A DNA stretch of 16,696 bases from JBMNTU01 sp050945895. GTDB lineage: Bacteria; Bacillota; Clostridia; Christensenellales; Christensenellaceae. Within the stretch, counting starts at the first letter, position 1; each line of letters opens with the position of its first letter. Position numbers and translations under genes: made by a program. The notes beneath the pieces are model-generated. The model did not search any database and was not told where the DNA came from. It saw only the letters and a program-made list of their open reading frames with translations. Where the stretch lies: NCBI GenBank assembly GCA_050945895.1, contig JBMNTU010000051.1:1-16696 (forward strand), given 5' to 3'. Shown here in pieces: positions 7,527 through 15,414 of the stretch.

Positions 7527-7769
7527 TTATACCTTAGGCAGCACGTTCTCCCTGAAAAAATCCCTTGCGGTTTCAGGCGATACGCTGTGCATTTGGTCAT
7601 CCAAAGACACTGCAACGCCGTTTTGGCATTGTTTCATACAAAACTGGGCCTTCAGGTCGACTTTTTCGTGCAGCCCTTCCTCTTCCAGCAGCTGTTGGAA
7701 GGTTTGCAGGATATTGTAGGAGCCCTTCAGATGGCAGGAGCTTCCGATACAAACATTCAAATTGAGCAT
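7527..7769 (-). CDS. Small thioredoxin-like [2Fe-2S] ferredoxin
   Basis: An 80-residue protein with four cysteines spaced as in the thioredoxin-like [2Fe-2S] fold of HydC/NuoE: Cys7, Cys12, Cys44 and Cys48 (CIGSSC and CMKQC). It likely carries one [2Fe-2S] cluster and passes electrons to or from the hydrogenase complex, but no catalytic role can be read from it. AAGGGAGG lies 9 bases before the ATG, and the gene begins four bases after the hydA stop. It is the last gene of the operon, before the bidirectional terminator. It is about half the length of HydC and lacks the N-terminal helical domain. Similar small proteins are annotated as NAD(P)H-dehydrogenase-like ferredoxin domain proteins. 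Confidence 0.88.
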   Translation of the reverse strand: MLNLNVCIGSSCHLKGSYNILQTFQQLLEEEGLHEKVDLKAQFCMKQCQNGVAVSLDDQMHSVSPETARDFFRENVLPKV

Positions 7770-7773
7770 ATTA

Positions 7774-9465
7774 TTATACCTCCCTTTGGTAGGATACGTG
7801 CAGCATGTCGTGTACGCGGCCCTTGAGGATACCGTTGTACAAAGACATAACGAGCGGATTTTCTTCCGAGCGCTTGATGTTGGACATCCTGTCGGCGGCG
7901 TACAGGCCGTCGGCACGCTGCGTTTTCTGTTCCTGTGGCACATATGGCTGCCCCGCGCCCGAAACGCAGCCGCCCGGGCAGGCCATGACCTCGACAAAAT
8001 CATACTCCGCTTCGCCGGATTTCAGTTGGTCGATTAACTTTGACGCGTTGGCAAGTCCGCTGACCATTGCCGCGCGAATGGTGCGGCCGCCGATGGTGAA
8101 CGAAGCTTCTTTTATTCCTTCGGCGCCCCGGACGCCCTGAAATTCGATCATTTTGAGCATACCCTTGCTTTTGTCCGATATGATCCGCCGAAGAACCGCT
8201 TCGGTTACGCCGCCGGACGTTCCAAAGATCACTCCGGCGCCGGTGGCGGTGCCAAACGGCATATCGACCGCTTCGGGCTGAAGCTCGCCAAATACGATGC
8301 CCGATTCTTTGATCATCTGGATGAGCTCTTGTGTGGTGATAACAAAATCTACATCGGGGATACCGTCCGTTTTAAATTCTTCCCGCCTTGCTTCGTGTTT
8401 TTTTGCCGTACACGGCATGATTGCCACATGCACCACGTTGCGGGAGGAGGTTTTGTACTGCTCTTTTATGATTGCCGCAAACATTTGCATGGGGGACTTG
8501 CACGAAGAGACATGGGGCATTAGCTCTGGGTATTTTTTTTCGCAGTAATTGATCCATGCGGGGCAGCAGGAGGAGAAAAGCGGAAACGCTTCGTTTTTTT
8601 CTAGACGGCCCAAAAGCTCGTTGGATTCTTCGAGCACCGTAAGGTCGGCGCCCAGCGACGTATCGAAAATTTCGTCGAACCCCATGCGCCGCAGCGCCGC
8701 AACGATGTATCCCATGTTGTTGTCGCCGTCTTTTGCGCCCAGGCTTTTGCCAAGTGCCACGCGTACGGCAGGCGCAATTTGGACGGTCACCTTTGTGTCT
8801 TTGTCGTCCAGCGCCTCCATAACGCCGCAGGTGTCGTTTTTGGCGACGATTGCCCCGGTCGGGCAAATGGCGGCGCACTGCCCGCAGCCTACGCACGGCG
8901 AATCTGCAAGAGGCTCATCAAATGCTGTTGCAATAGCCATTTTGCTGCCGCGATGTGCAAAGTCGATCGCGCCGACGTTTTGTACTTCGTTGCACATGCG
9001 GACACAGTCGCCGCACAGGATGCATTTATTCATGTCTTTGGATATGCAGGGCGATGACGTATCCGCCGGGGTTTGCGCGTTTCCGTTGGGAAAGCGTACG
9101 CCCTCGATATTGAAGCGCGCGGCCAGGTCCTGCAGCTTGCAGCTGCCGTTGTTTTGGCAGGTGGTGCAATCGCGGCAATGGTTTGCAAGCAGCAGCTCGA
9201 GTATCATTTTCCTGTATTTGCGAAGACGCTGCGTATTCGTACGTATTTTTCCGCCCGGCCTCGGCTGCGCCGAGCAGGCGGCGTCCAGCCCGCCCCATTC
9301 GTTTTCCACCATGCACATACGGCAGGCGCCGTAAATAGACAGCTCGGAATGATAACAAAACGTGGGAAGCTTGATACCGGCCTTTCGGATAAGCTCCAGC
9401 AGGTTTTTTTCATTTTCTATCTCTACGGGTATACCGTCGATCGTCATAAATTTTTTATTGTCCAT
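7774..9465 (-). CDS. hydA: [FeFe]-hydrogenase catalytic subunit, bifurcating type
   Basis: Makes or consumes H2 at the H-cluster; with HydB and HydC it is expected to couple NADH and reduced ferredoxin (electron bifurcation). 563 residues. Domains in order: plant-type [2Fe-2S] (Cys37, 48, 51, 64); His-Cys cluster (His96, Cys100, 103, 109); two [4Fe-4S] clusters (Cys148/151/154/158 and Cys191/194/197/201); H-cluster domain with SSCCPAW (298-304), MPCTAKKHE (350-358) and EVMACPGGC (492-500); then a C-terminal small-subunit-like tail. The H-cluster cysteines 301, 352, 496 and 500 and the proton-relay Cys300 are present. The first motif has Ser in place of the usual Thr. AAGGAGG lies 8 bases before the ATG, three bases after the hydB stop. 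The HydE, F and G maturases are not in the window. Confidence 0.97.
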   Translation of the reverse strand: MDNKKFMTIDGIPVEIENEKNLLELIRKAGIKLPTFCYHSELSIYGACRMCMVENEWGGLDAACSAQPRPGGKIRTNTQRLRKYRKMILELLLANHCRDCTTCQNNGSCKLQDLAARFNIEGVRFPNGNAQTPADTSSPCISKDMNKCILCGDCVRMCNEVQNVGAIDFAHRGSKMAIATAFDEPLADSPCVGCGQCAAICPTGAIVAKNDTCGVMEALDDKDTKVTVQIAPAVRVALGKSLGAKDGDNNMGYIVAALRRMGFDEIFDTSLGADLTVLEESNELLGRLEKNEAFPLFSSCCPAWINYCEKKYPELMPHVSSCKSPMQMFAAIIKEQYKTSSRNVVHVAIMPCTAKKHEARREEFKTDGIPDVDFVITTQELIQMIKESGIVFGELQPEAVDMPFGTATGAGVIFGTSGGVTEAVLRRIISDKSKGMLKMIEFQGVRGAEGIKEASFTIGGRTIRAAMVSGLANASKLIDQLKSGEAEYDFVEVMACPGGCVSGAGQPYVPQEQKTQRADGLYAADRMSNIKRSEENPLVMSLYNGILKGRVHDMLHVSYQREV

Positions 9466-9468
9466 TGA

Positions 9469-11337
9469 TCAGCCCTCCTTGATGGCCCCAAACGGGCAGG
9501 TATTCAAACATGCGCCGCATTTGACGCATGTGTCCGCGTCGATCGAAAAAGGCTCTTTGACCTTTCCGGAAATTGCGCCGACAGGGCAGGATTTGGCACA
9601 CTTTGTGCAGCCCTTGCACTGCGCTGCCTCGATGTAGATGCTTTTCAGTTTGGAGCAGCTTCCTGCCGGGCAGCGTTTTTCGTAGATGTGCGCCTCGTAC
9701 TCGTCGCGGAAGTGCTTGATCGTGCTTACAACGGGGGACGCGGCTGTTTTTCCTAGGCCGCACAGTGCGGTTGCGGAAATGGTGTCCGCGAGCTCTAAGA
9801 GCATTTCTATATCGCCATCTTTGCCCTCGCCAGCGACAATGCGTTCCAGAATATCCAGCATATGCTTGGTGCCTTCACGGCAGGGTACGCATTTTCCGCA
9901 CGATTCCTTTTGGGTGAAATTCATAAAGAACCGGGCCATTTCCACCATGCAGGTGTTTTCGTCCACGACGACCAATCCGCCCGAGCCGATCATGGCGCCG
10001 ACTTTTTTGAGTGAATCGAAATCCAGCGGAAGTGACATATGCGCTTCCGTAAGGCAGCCGCCCGAAGGCCCGCCGATTTGTACGGCCTTAAATTTTGCGC
10101 CGCCGCGCATGCCGCCGCCCACATCGTAAATGACTTCCCCCAGTGTTGTGCCCATAGGAACTTCGATCAGCCCGGTGTTTTCAATATTACCGGTGAGGGA
10201 ATAGGCCTTTGTGCCCGGGCTTTCTTCCGGGCCGATGGAACGGAAATAATCCGCGCCTTTTTCTATGATGATGGGAACGTTTGCGAAGGTCTCCACATTG
10301 TTTAATACGGTTGGCATGTTGAACAGCCCATGCTCGACCGTGCGGGGAGGTTTTACCCTGGGCATGCCGCGCTTTCCCTCTATAGAAGCCGTTAACGCGC
10401 TGCCTTCGCCGCATACGAACGCGCCCGCGCCCCGGTTGATCCGAAGGCGGAAATTTTTGCCGCTGCCCAGTATGTTTTCGCCCAACAGCCCATGCTCTTG
10501 GGCGTCGGCAATGGCGATGCGCAGCCGGTCTACAGCCAGCGGGTATTCTGCACGCACATAAATGTACCCGTCTTCCGCACCGCAGGCAATTCCCGCAATG
10601 ATCATGCCTTCGACCAGGCGGTGCGGATCGCCCTCCATGATGCTGCAATCCATAAACGCGCCCGGGTCGCCCTCGTCGCCGTTGCAAACGACGTACTTCT
10701 GTTCGGTATTCTGGCGCTTTACCTGCTCCCATTTGCGGCCGGCTTTAAAGCCGCCGCCCCCGCGCCCGCGGAGGTTGGATTCGCTTACTGTTTGCACGAC
10801 GTCGTCTGCAGACAGTTCAAAAAGCACTTTTTCCAGCGCCGTATACCCTCCGACGGAGAGGTATTCGGCGAGGGACGTTGCATCGATGTGGCCGCAATGC
10901 TCCAAGACCATACGGTTTTGCTTTTGGTAAAAAGGGATTTCGTCCTGCTTTTTGCACACGCAGCCGTTTTTCTGGTAGGCAAGGCGCTCTATATGTTTTC
11001 CGTTTACAATGGTGTCTTCAATAATTTGTTCGCAGTCTTCGGGCTTCACCCGGGTGTAAAGATAGCCTTCGGGCTCTATGCGAAGCAGCACGCCCATTTC
11101 GCACAGCCCGTGGCAGCCGCTTTTTTTAACGCCAATGCCGCCTTTTTCGTCCATCAGCTCTACGCTGCACGCAATGCCTTTTTCTTTCATGGCATTTACA
11201 AGGCTGTCATATATATCAAGCGAACCGCTGGCTACGCAGCCTGTTCCGGCACACACAAGTATTTTGCGCGTTTCGTTTTTCGCCGCCTGTATGCATGTTG
11301 CGCGCAGGTTTTGGAGGTCTTGTCTTGTATTAAGCAT
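9469..11337 (-). CDS. hydB: Bifurcating hydrogenase flavoprotein subunit (NuoF-like)
   Basis: The NADH- and FMN-binding subunit, the likely bifurcation site. 622 residues. Domains in order: thioredoxin-like [2Fe-2S] (Cys29, 34, 75, 79); NuoF core with the FMN/NADH loop GRGGGGFKAGRKW (191-203) and NGDEGDPGAFMD (219-230); SLBB-type region (about 385-430); [4Fe-4S] site ESCGKCVPCREG with Cys480/483/486 and Cys526; and a C-terminal two-[4Fe-4S] ferredoxin (Cys574/577/580/584 and Cys604/607/610/614). The N- and C-terminal extensions mark it as HydB/HndC type and not respiratory NuoF. The ATG overlaps the hydC stop by eight bases (ATGCTTAA), with AAGGAGG inside the end of hydC, so translation is probably coupled. 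Confidence 0.97.
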   Translation of the reverse strand: MLNTRQDLQNLRATCIQAAKNETRKILVCAGTGCVASGSLDIYDSLVNAMKEKGIACSVELMDEKGGIGVKKSGCHGLCEMGVLLRIEPEGYLYTRVKPEDCEQIIEDTIVNGKHIERLAYQKNGCVCKKQDEIPFYQKQNRMVLEHCGHIDATSLAEYLSVGGYTALEKVLFELSADDVVQTVSESNLRGRGGGGFKAGRKWEQVKRQNTEQKYVVCNGDEGDPGAFMDCSIMEGDPHRLVEGMIIAGIACGAEDGYIYVRAEYPLAVDRLRIAIADAQEHGLLGENILGSGKNFRLRINRGAGAFVCGEGSALTASIEGKRGMPRVKPPRTVEHGLFNMPTVLNNVETFANVPIIIEKGADYFRSIGPEESPGTKAYSLTGNIENTGLIEVPMGTTLGEVIYDVGGGMRGGAKFKAVQIGGPSGGCLTEAHMSLPLDFDSLKKVGAMIGSGGLVVVDENTCMVEMARFFMNFTQKESCGKCVPCREGTKHMLDILERIVAGEGKDGDIEMLLELADTISATALCGLGKTAASPVVSTIKHFRDEYEAHIYEKRCPAGSCSKLKSIYIEAAQCKGCTKCAKSCPVGAISGKVKEPFSIDADTCVKCGACLNTCPFGAIKEG

Positions 11338-11815
11338 CTGCGTTGCCCTCCTTTATGCTGCTTAGCAATTCGGACGCCTTATCGGGCGTCATTGCCGGAT
11401 AAACCTTGTCGTTCACCGTTACGACGGGCGCAAGGCCGCAAGCGCCCAGGCAGGCGACGGTCTCTACTGTAAACATCAAGTCGTCCGTTGTTACTTTGCT
11501 TTCAGAAAGGCCAAGCTCTTTTTGCAGCCTTTCTAAAATGGGGATGGATTTTCGGACGTGGCAGGCCGTTCCGTCGCAGACCTTAATGACGTATTTCCCC
11601 TTGGGTTCCAAAGAAAAATTTTCGTAGAATGTTGCGACAGAATAAATGGACGCCTGGCTCACGTTCATCTTTTTTGCAAGATAGGGGAATGCCTCGCGCG
11701 GAAGATAGCGGTAGCGCTCCTGGATACCCTGCAGTACGGCAATTACATTGCCGCCGTTCTCGCTGTTTTTGGCAATGGTTTCATCTGCAAAGCCATAGTC
11801 AAAACTCGTTTCCAT
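11330..11815 (-). CDS. hydC: Bifurcating hydrogenase small subunit (NuoE-like)
   Basis: Electron-transfer subunit of the trimeric hydrogenase, 161 residues. An N-terminal helical part (about 1-70, with QERYRYLPREAFPYLA and SIYSVATFY) is followed by the thioredoxin-like [2Fe-2S] domain with Cys80, Cys85, Cys122 and Cys126 (CDGTAC and CLGAC). The open frame starts at an ATG at 11821, but that codon lies directly against AAGGAGT. The ATG six bases on, at 11815, has the normal spacing, so I prefer it; the difference is two residues. The gene follows the phosphatase gene after 26 bases and overlaps hydB by eight. Confidence 0.96.
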   Translation of the reverse strand: METSFDYGFADETIAKNSENGGNVIAVLQGIQERYRYLPREAFPYLAKKMNVSQASIYSVATFYENFSLEPKGKYVIKVCDGTACHVRKSIPILERLQKELGLSESKVTTDDLMFTVETVACLGACGLAPVVTVNDKVYPAMTPDKASELLSSIKEGNADA

Positions 11816-11841
11816 GTACATACTCCTTCATAACATATATT

Positions 11842-13017
11842 CTAAAAATAACTTACCTTGATTCGCTTGCCCATATTTCGGAGCTCTGCGGCCAGCTCGT
11901 CTACCAGCCGCATTTTGATGCTGAAGTCGATGGGCAGGTCTGGGTTCTGGTGCGCGGGGTTGACTGCGCGCCCCACATAGAAATTGATGTCCGTCGCTTC
12001 TTCAAACAGCATTCGCGCAATTTGCGAGGCACCGTCTTCTTTGCGGATCCAGGAGAGGTATTCGCCGTTTTCCCTGCGGTAGCTTTGCGCATAGGAGAGT
12101 ACCCGATTGATGGTGATAACGCCCTCCGTAACAAGGTCAACGCCCTCGATTTTTGCCGTGGGGGGAATGTCCGGGTCCACATACTTTGGTATGCCGACGA
12201 TAAGCTCTTTGCCGAGGTGTTCGGCTGCCAGCGAAGAGGTGGTTCCGCCGCATACGATATGGCGGCCCTCCTTGGCAAAAAACAGCGACATCATCTTTTC
12301 GGTATCTTCGTACCGCGCGGGCGGGCCGATCATAAGGTTGACCGGAAAGCGCCGGCGTATTTTGATGGCGCATACGGTTGTGTCGTCCCCCGGATGGCCG
12401 TTGTATAGCGTATTGCATTCCTCGAGCAATATGGCCGAGAACATCTTGGCGGTAAAATCTTTATTATACAGCCGCTGCATATACTGGATGATGTCTTCCC
12501 TCTGCCAGCCGAAATTTAGCGTGCGGCCGACGCCCGCATGAATAACGCCGTCGCTTACCGCAAAGAGCGTATCGAATTCGCGCAGCTTCAGTCGTGAGCG
12601 GTATATGCTCTTCCCGTCTACCACCTCGCAGCTTTCGGCAATGTCCTGGTAAATACCGCCGCGAAATAATATGACATGTGGGTTGTCATATTGAATAATC
12701 TCGGCCTCCATATCCTTGGAAATACGGATGATGGTAAAAGTCGAATAGGCGACCTTGCGCACATCGCACACGGGGAGCGTTGCGGCAATGGCCCGTACGC
12801 ATTCGCTGATGGGCATAGACTGGGCGACCATTGTGGAAATGATTTTGGCTGTAAGGGTAGACAGTATATTGGCTTTAACGCCGCTGCCCAGCCCGTCCGC
12901 CAGCACAACGATGACCGTTCCGTCTTCGCTTTCCAGTTTTTCCACACAGTCGCCGCAGAGCAATTCGCCATATTTGTTCAGGCTGCTGTATGCTATGTCT
13001 GCCGCAAATTCACTCAT
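11842..13017 (-). CDS. SpoIIE/PP2C-type serine phosphatase, hydrogenase-linked, with an unassigned C-terminal domain
   Basis: 391 residues. The first 220 or so form a SpoIIE-type metal-dependent phosphatase: CGD near 21-23, LADGLGSG with Asp41, AVSDGVIHAG with Asp156 and PGDDTTVCA with Asp211/212, all expected metal ligands. It would remove phosphate from serine or threonine of a protein, typically an anti-sigma antagonist. No membrane segment or sensor domain precedes the catalytic part, unlike SpoIIE itself. Residues of about 225-391 match no domain I know; they include IGPP (230-233) and the glycine-rich VCGGTTSS (255-262). The ATG overlaps the sensory hydrogenase stop by eight bases (ATGAGTGA), and AAGGAGA lies about 10 bases upstream. 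The tight coupling suggests the hydrogenase is its sensor. Confidence 0.87.
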   Translation of the reverse strand: MSEFAADIAYSSLNKYGELLCGDCVEKLESEDGTVIVVLADGLGSGVKANILSTLTAKIISTMVAQSMPISECVRAIAATLPVCDVRKVAYSTFTIIRISKDMEAEIIQYDNPHVILFRGGIYQDIAESCEVVDGKSIYRSRLKLREFDTLFAVSDGVIHAGVGRTLNFGWQREDIIQYMQRLYNKDFTAKMFSAILLEECNTLYNGHPGDDTTVCAIKIRRRFPVNLMIGPPARYEDTEKMMSLFFAKEGRHIVCGGTTSSLAAEHLGKELIVGIPKYVDPDIPPTAKIEGVDLVTEGVITINRVLSYAQSYRRENGEYLSWIRKEDGASQIARMLFEEATDINFYVGRAVNPAHQNPDLPIDFSIKMRLVDELAAELRNMGKRIKVSYF

Positions 13018-14686
13018 CGATTAACGTCTCCTTAAGCCTTGTAAGCGCAACCTTTGTTTCGGCGGTCGTCTCGCCCAAAAGCGAGGCAATTTCCTGTACG
13101 GTCCGCATTTGTTTGGCAATCACCTTGTCAGTGATTTCGATTGCCTTGCCGTTCCGCTCCTCTTTTTGGATGCGGCCCTGTATTTTTTCTGTTACATCGC
13201 GCATAAAGCCGATTGCAACACGGTAGCTTTTGTCGTACACAATGGTTTGCATGATATATTTGCCGTATTCGGCAAGGTACACACGCTCTTCAAAGATGCT
13301 TTTTCCGTCCTCCACCGCTTCCACAAACGGTACCGGGTCAAGGATACACACGACGTTTCGGTGCAGCACATCCTTTTCGTTTCGTATGTTGAACATTTCG
13401 CATGCAGCCGTGTTGATCTGCTGGATTTCCAGCATGTCGTTTAATACGATGATGCCGTTGGGCGAATTGTTGACGATCGTTTCGGAAAACGACTGCGCTT
13501 TTTCGCTTAAATACGGCAGGCACATCGAAAGCTCGGCCTTGCCCTCGATAACGGCGGCGGCTTTGTCGCGGCAGGTCTCGTATCCACAGCTTCCGCAGTT
13601 TAGCTCGTGCTCCGGCTTGGTTTTTCCAATTTTTGCAAGTATTTCTTTGATCGCGCTTTCCGAAGGCATGGGCTTTTTCAGCAGCAGCGGCGTAATTTTT
13701 TGGTACAGCTTTTCGTGCGCAGGCTGCGCCACCTCAAAATCATCGCCGGCCGCAGTTCGTTCGCAGACTTCGATTGTATTAGAAAGGACTGCTCCCACAC
13801 GGTTCATGGCAGGGCCGCCTACGCAGCTTCCGGCGCAAGCCGACATTTCTATAAAGCACTGGCGCAGGCTGCCGTTAAGAATGTCTTTTATGGCGCGTAC
13901 GCAGTTGTCCACGCCGTCTACAACCAAGTAGCGGTACTTTTGGTTGTGCTTGTCCATGCTTTTTAAGATACCGCCCGACGTGGGGAAAAACCGGGCGCGG
14001 CCCGCTTTTTCTGCGCTGGTATCTGCGAAAAGCTGTAAGTTGTTTTTGCCGAGCCACGTTGCCAGCTCGTCAAAGGTCAGTACGCAGTCTACAGCATTAG
14101 GATACTGGTCCGCTTCCGCTTTTTTGGAAATACACGGGCCGATAAAAACCGTTTTGGCGTTTGCGTAGTGCTCCTTTATTGCGGAGCAGTGCGCCTGCAT
14201 GGGTGATTTTACTGCGGCAAGGCAGGCCAGCGCCTCTGGGTAATATTTCTGTATCAACATATTTACGGATGGGCAGCAGGAGGAAATGATTACGCTCTGG
14301 GATGCGCTTTCCGCCATTTCGTCGTATAGGCGCTTGACCATCGTTGCGCCCTCGGCCGTTTCAAACGCATCCGCAAAACCCAGCGAAAGCAGCGCGCTTT
14401 TTAGTGCGGCAAACGACACGCCCGGGTAGTTTGCCAAAAAAGCCGGGGCAATACTGGCATATACGGGCGCTTCGCCGGCAATCAGCTCCTTTGCCTTGTC
14501 AATATCCGGACGGATGACCTTGGCGTTTTGGGGGCAACCCACAAAGCAATGGCCGCATAAAATACATTCGTCCTGCACGATGTTTGCCTGCCCGGAGGAA
14601 AAACCGATTGCCTTTACGGGGCATTGCCGTATGCATTTATAACAATGTTTGCAGTTGAGGCTTTTCAGCTTCAGGTACTCGTTCAA
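13010..14686 (-). CDS. hydS: Sensory [FeFe]-hydrogenase with PAS domain (group C-like, HydS)
   Basis: 558 residues. Order: two [4Fe-4S] ferredoxin clusters (Cys12/15/18/22 and Cys41/44/47/51); H-cluster domain with SSCCPS (135-140), GPCISKKAE (183-191) and SACAGSC (282-288); a CGSCGYETC cluster site (Cys364/367/372/389); PAS domain (about 395-500); and a helical tail (500-558) with no kinase. The four H-cluster cysteines remain, but two methionines of catalytic enzymes are Gly and Ser, as in sensory hydrogenases. Likely role: sense H2 or redox state and act on the adjacent phosphatase. The start is TTG; the rex stop lies in the same frame six bases earlier, GGAG is 8 bases upstream, and no ATG occurs before residue 116. 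Confidence 0.93.
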   Translation of the reverse strand: MNEYLKLKSLNCKHCYKCIRQCPVKAIGFSSGQANIVQDECILCGHCFVGCPQNAKVIRPDIDKAKELIAGEAPVYASIAPAFLANYPGVSFAALKSALLSLGFADAFETAEGATMVKRLYDEMAESASQSVIISSCCPSVNMLIQKYYPEALACLAAVKSPMQAHCSAIKEHYANAKTVFIGPCISKKAEADQYPNAVDCVLTFDELATWLGKNNLQLFADTSAEKAGRARFFPTSGGILKSMDKHNQKYRYLVVDGVDNCVRAIKDILNGSLRQCFIEMSACAGSCVGGPAMNRVGAVLSNTIEVCERTAAGDDFEVAQPAHEKLYQKITPLLLKKPMPSESAIKEILAKIGKTKPEHELNCGSCGYETCRDKAAAVIEGKAELSMCLPYLSEKAQSFSETIVNNSPNGIIVLNDMLEIQQINTAACEMFNIRNEKDVLHRNVVCILDPVPFVEAVEDGKSIFEERVYLAEYGKYIMQTIVYDKSYRVAIGFMRDVTEKIQGRIQKEERNGKAIEITDKVIAKQMRTVQEIASLLGETTAETKVALTRLKETLIDE

Positions 14687-14689
14687 ATC

Positions 14690-15334
14690 TTACCGCTCCA
14701 ATTCTTTTTTCTGTTTTAAATGGCTGGACAAAATAGCAAGCGACGAAGCCATGTCCTCATTTTGCACAAGCACGTCTTCGGGCGTGCGCAGGCGAACGGG
14801 GGCAAAATTCCAAATGGCCTTGATGCCGCTTTCGATCAACACATCGCAAACCGCCTGCGCGCTTTCCGCGGGCACTGCAATAATGCCGATATGTACATGC
14901 ATCCGCATGCAGAGGTCGCGCAGTTTAGAGACGGGCATAACGCGGTGGCCGCCATAGGTTTTTCCAATAACGCCAGGATGGGCGTCAAACGCGGCTGCAA
15001 TCTCAAGCCCGTATTCACGAAACCCGCTGTAATTATGCAGCGCCCTCCCAAGGTTTCCCATACCTACTAAAACAGCGGTCGTCACATTCTGGTATCCCAG
15101 GTATTTTTGTATACTGGATATCAGCTTTCGGCGGTTGTAGCCTGTTTTGGGACGTCCGCCAGAGCATATGGACGCAAGGTCTTTGCGCACCTGCACGTCG
15201 TTTAGGCCCACGCCGGCAGCAATGCTTGTGGCAGAAATATTTTCCGTTTCGGCAGGCAGCGCCTTCAGGTAATTGACATACAGCGGCAGCCGCCTGATCG
15301 TTCGTAAGGATACCGATTCTTTTTGCATACCCAT
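14690..15334 (-). CDS. rex: Redox-sensing transcriptional repressor Rex
   Basis: Represses fermentation genes when NADH is low and leaves DNA when NADH rises. 214 residues. Winged-helix DNA-binding domain at about 5-80 (LPLYVNYLKAL, then GLNDVQVRKDLA); Rossmann domain with the NADH loop GMGNLG (91-96) and AAFDAHP (114-120); C-terminal swapping helix about 190-214. The start is uncertain by two residues: ATGs at 15334 and 15328 are both possible and both have a weak, distant GGAAAGAG. It lies 80 bases after the alcohol dehydrogenase gene and three bases before the sensory hydrogenase gene. The weak ribosome site fits a regulator needed in low amounts. Its targets are probably this operon and others. 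Confidence 0.96.
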   Translation of the reverse strand: MGMQKESVSLRTIRRLPLYVNYLKALPAETENISATSIAAGVGLNDVQVRKDLASICSGGRPKTGYNRRKLISSIQKYLGYQNVTTAVLVGMGNLGRALHNYSGFREYGLEIAAAFDAHPGVIGKTYGGHRVMPVSKLRDLCMRMHVHIGIIAVPAESAQAVCDVLIESGIKAIWNFAPVRLRTPEDVLVQNEDMASSLAILSSHLKQKKELER

Positions 15335-15359
15335 CTGGTTTGTCCGTCTCTTTCCGGTA

Positions 15360-15407
15360 AAAGCCCAAGGGGGGCCGCAAGCGCTTTATGTCTTGCAGCC
15401 CGGCTTT
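15360..15407 (-). other. Long two-part hairpin between adh and rex
   Basis: On the minus strand the RNA can form an inner 10-base-pair stem (15392-15401 with 15372-15381, one G-U pair, ten-base loop) closed by an outer AAAGCC/GGCTTT stem (15402-15407 with 15360-15365) with a six-base bulge on one side. It is followed by TTTTACC. The structure begins 7 bases after the adh stop and ends 25 bases before rex. A full terminator here would leave no room for a rex promoter, so partial termination or RNA processing is more likely. Confidence 0.6.
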
Positions 15408-15414
15408 GGACTGC

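Noticed and set aside
8372..8896. Long reading frames opposite to or out of frame with the hydrogenase genes, such as 8372-8896 minus and 8549-9334 plus.
   Set aside because: They lie inside hydA, which has full domain support, and their translations are low-complexity or arginine-rich with no recognisable motif.
10492..11472. A 326-residue plus-strand frame antisense to hydB and hydC.
   Set aside because: It is a shadow of the codon use of hydB; it has no ribosome site, crosses two well-supported genes and has no recognisable domain.
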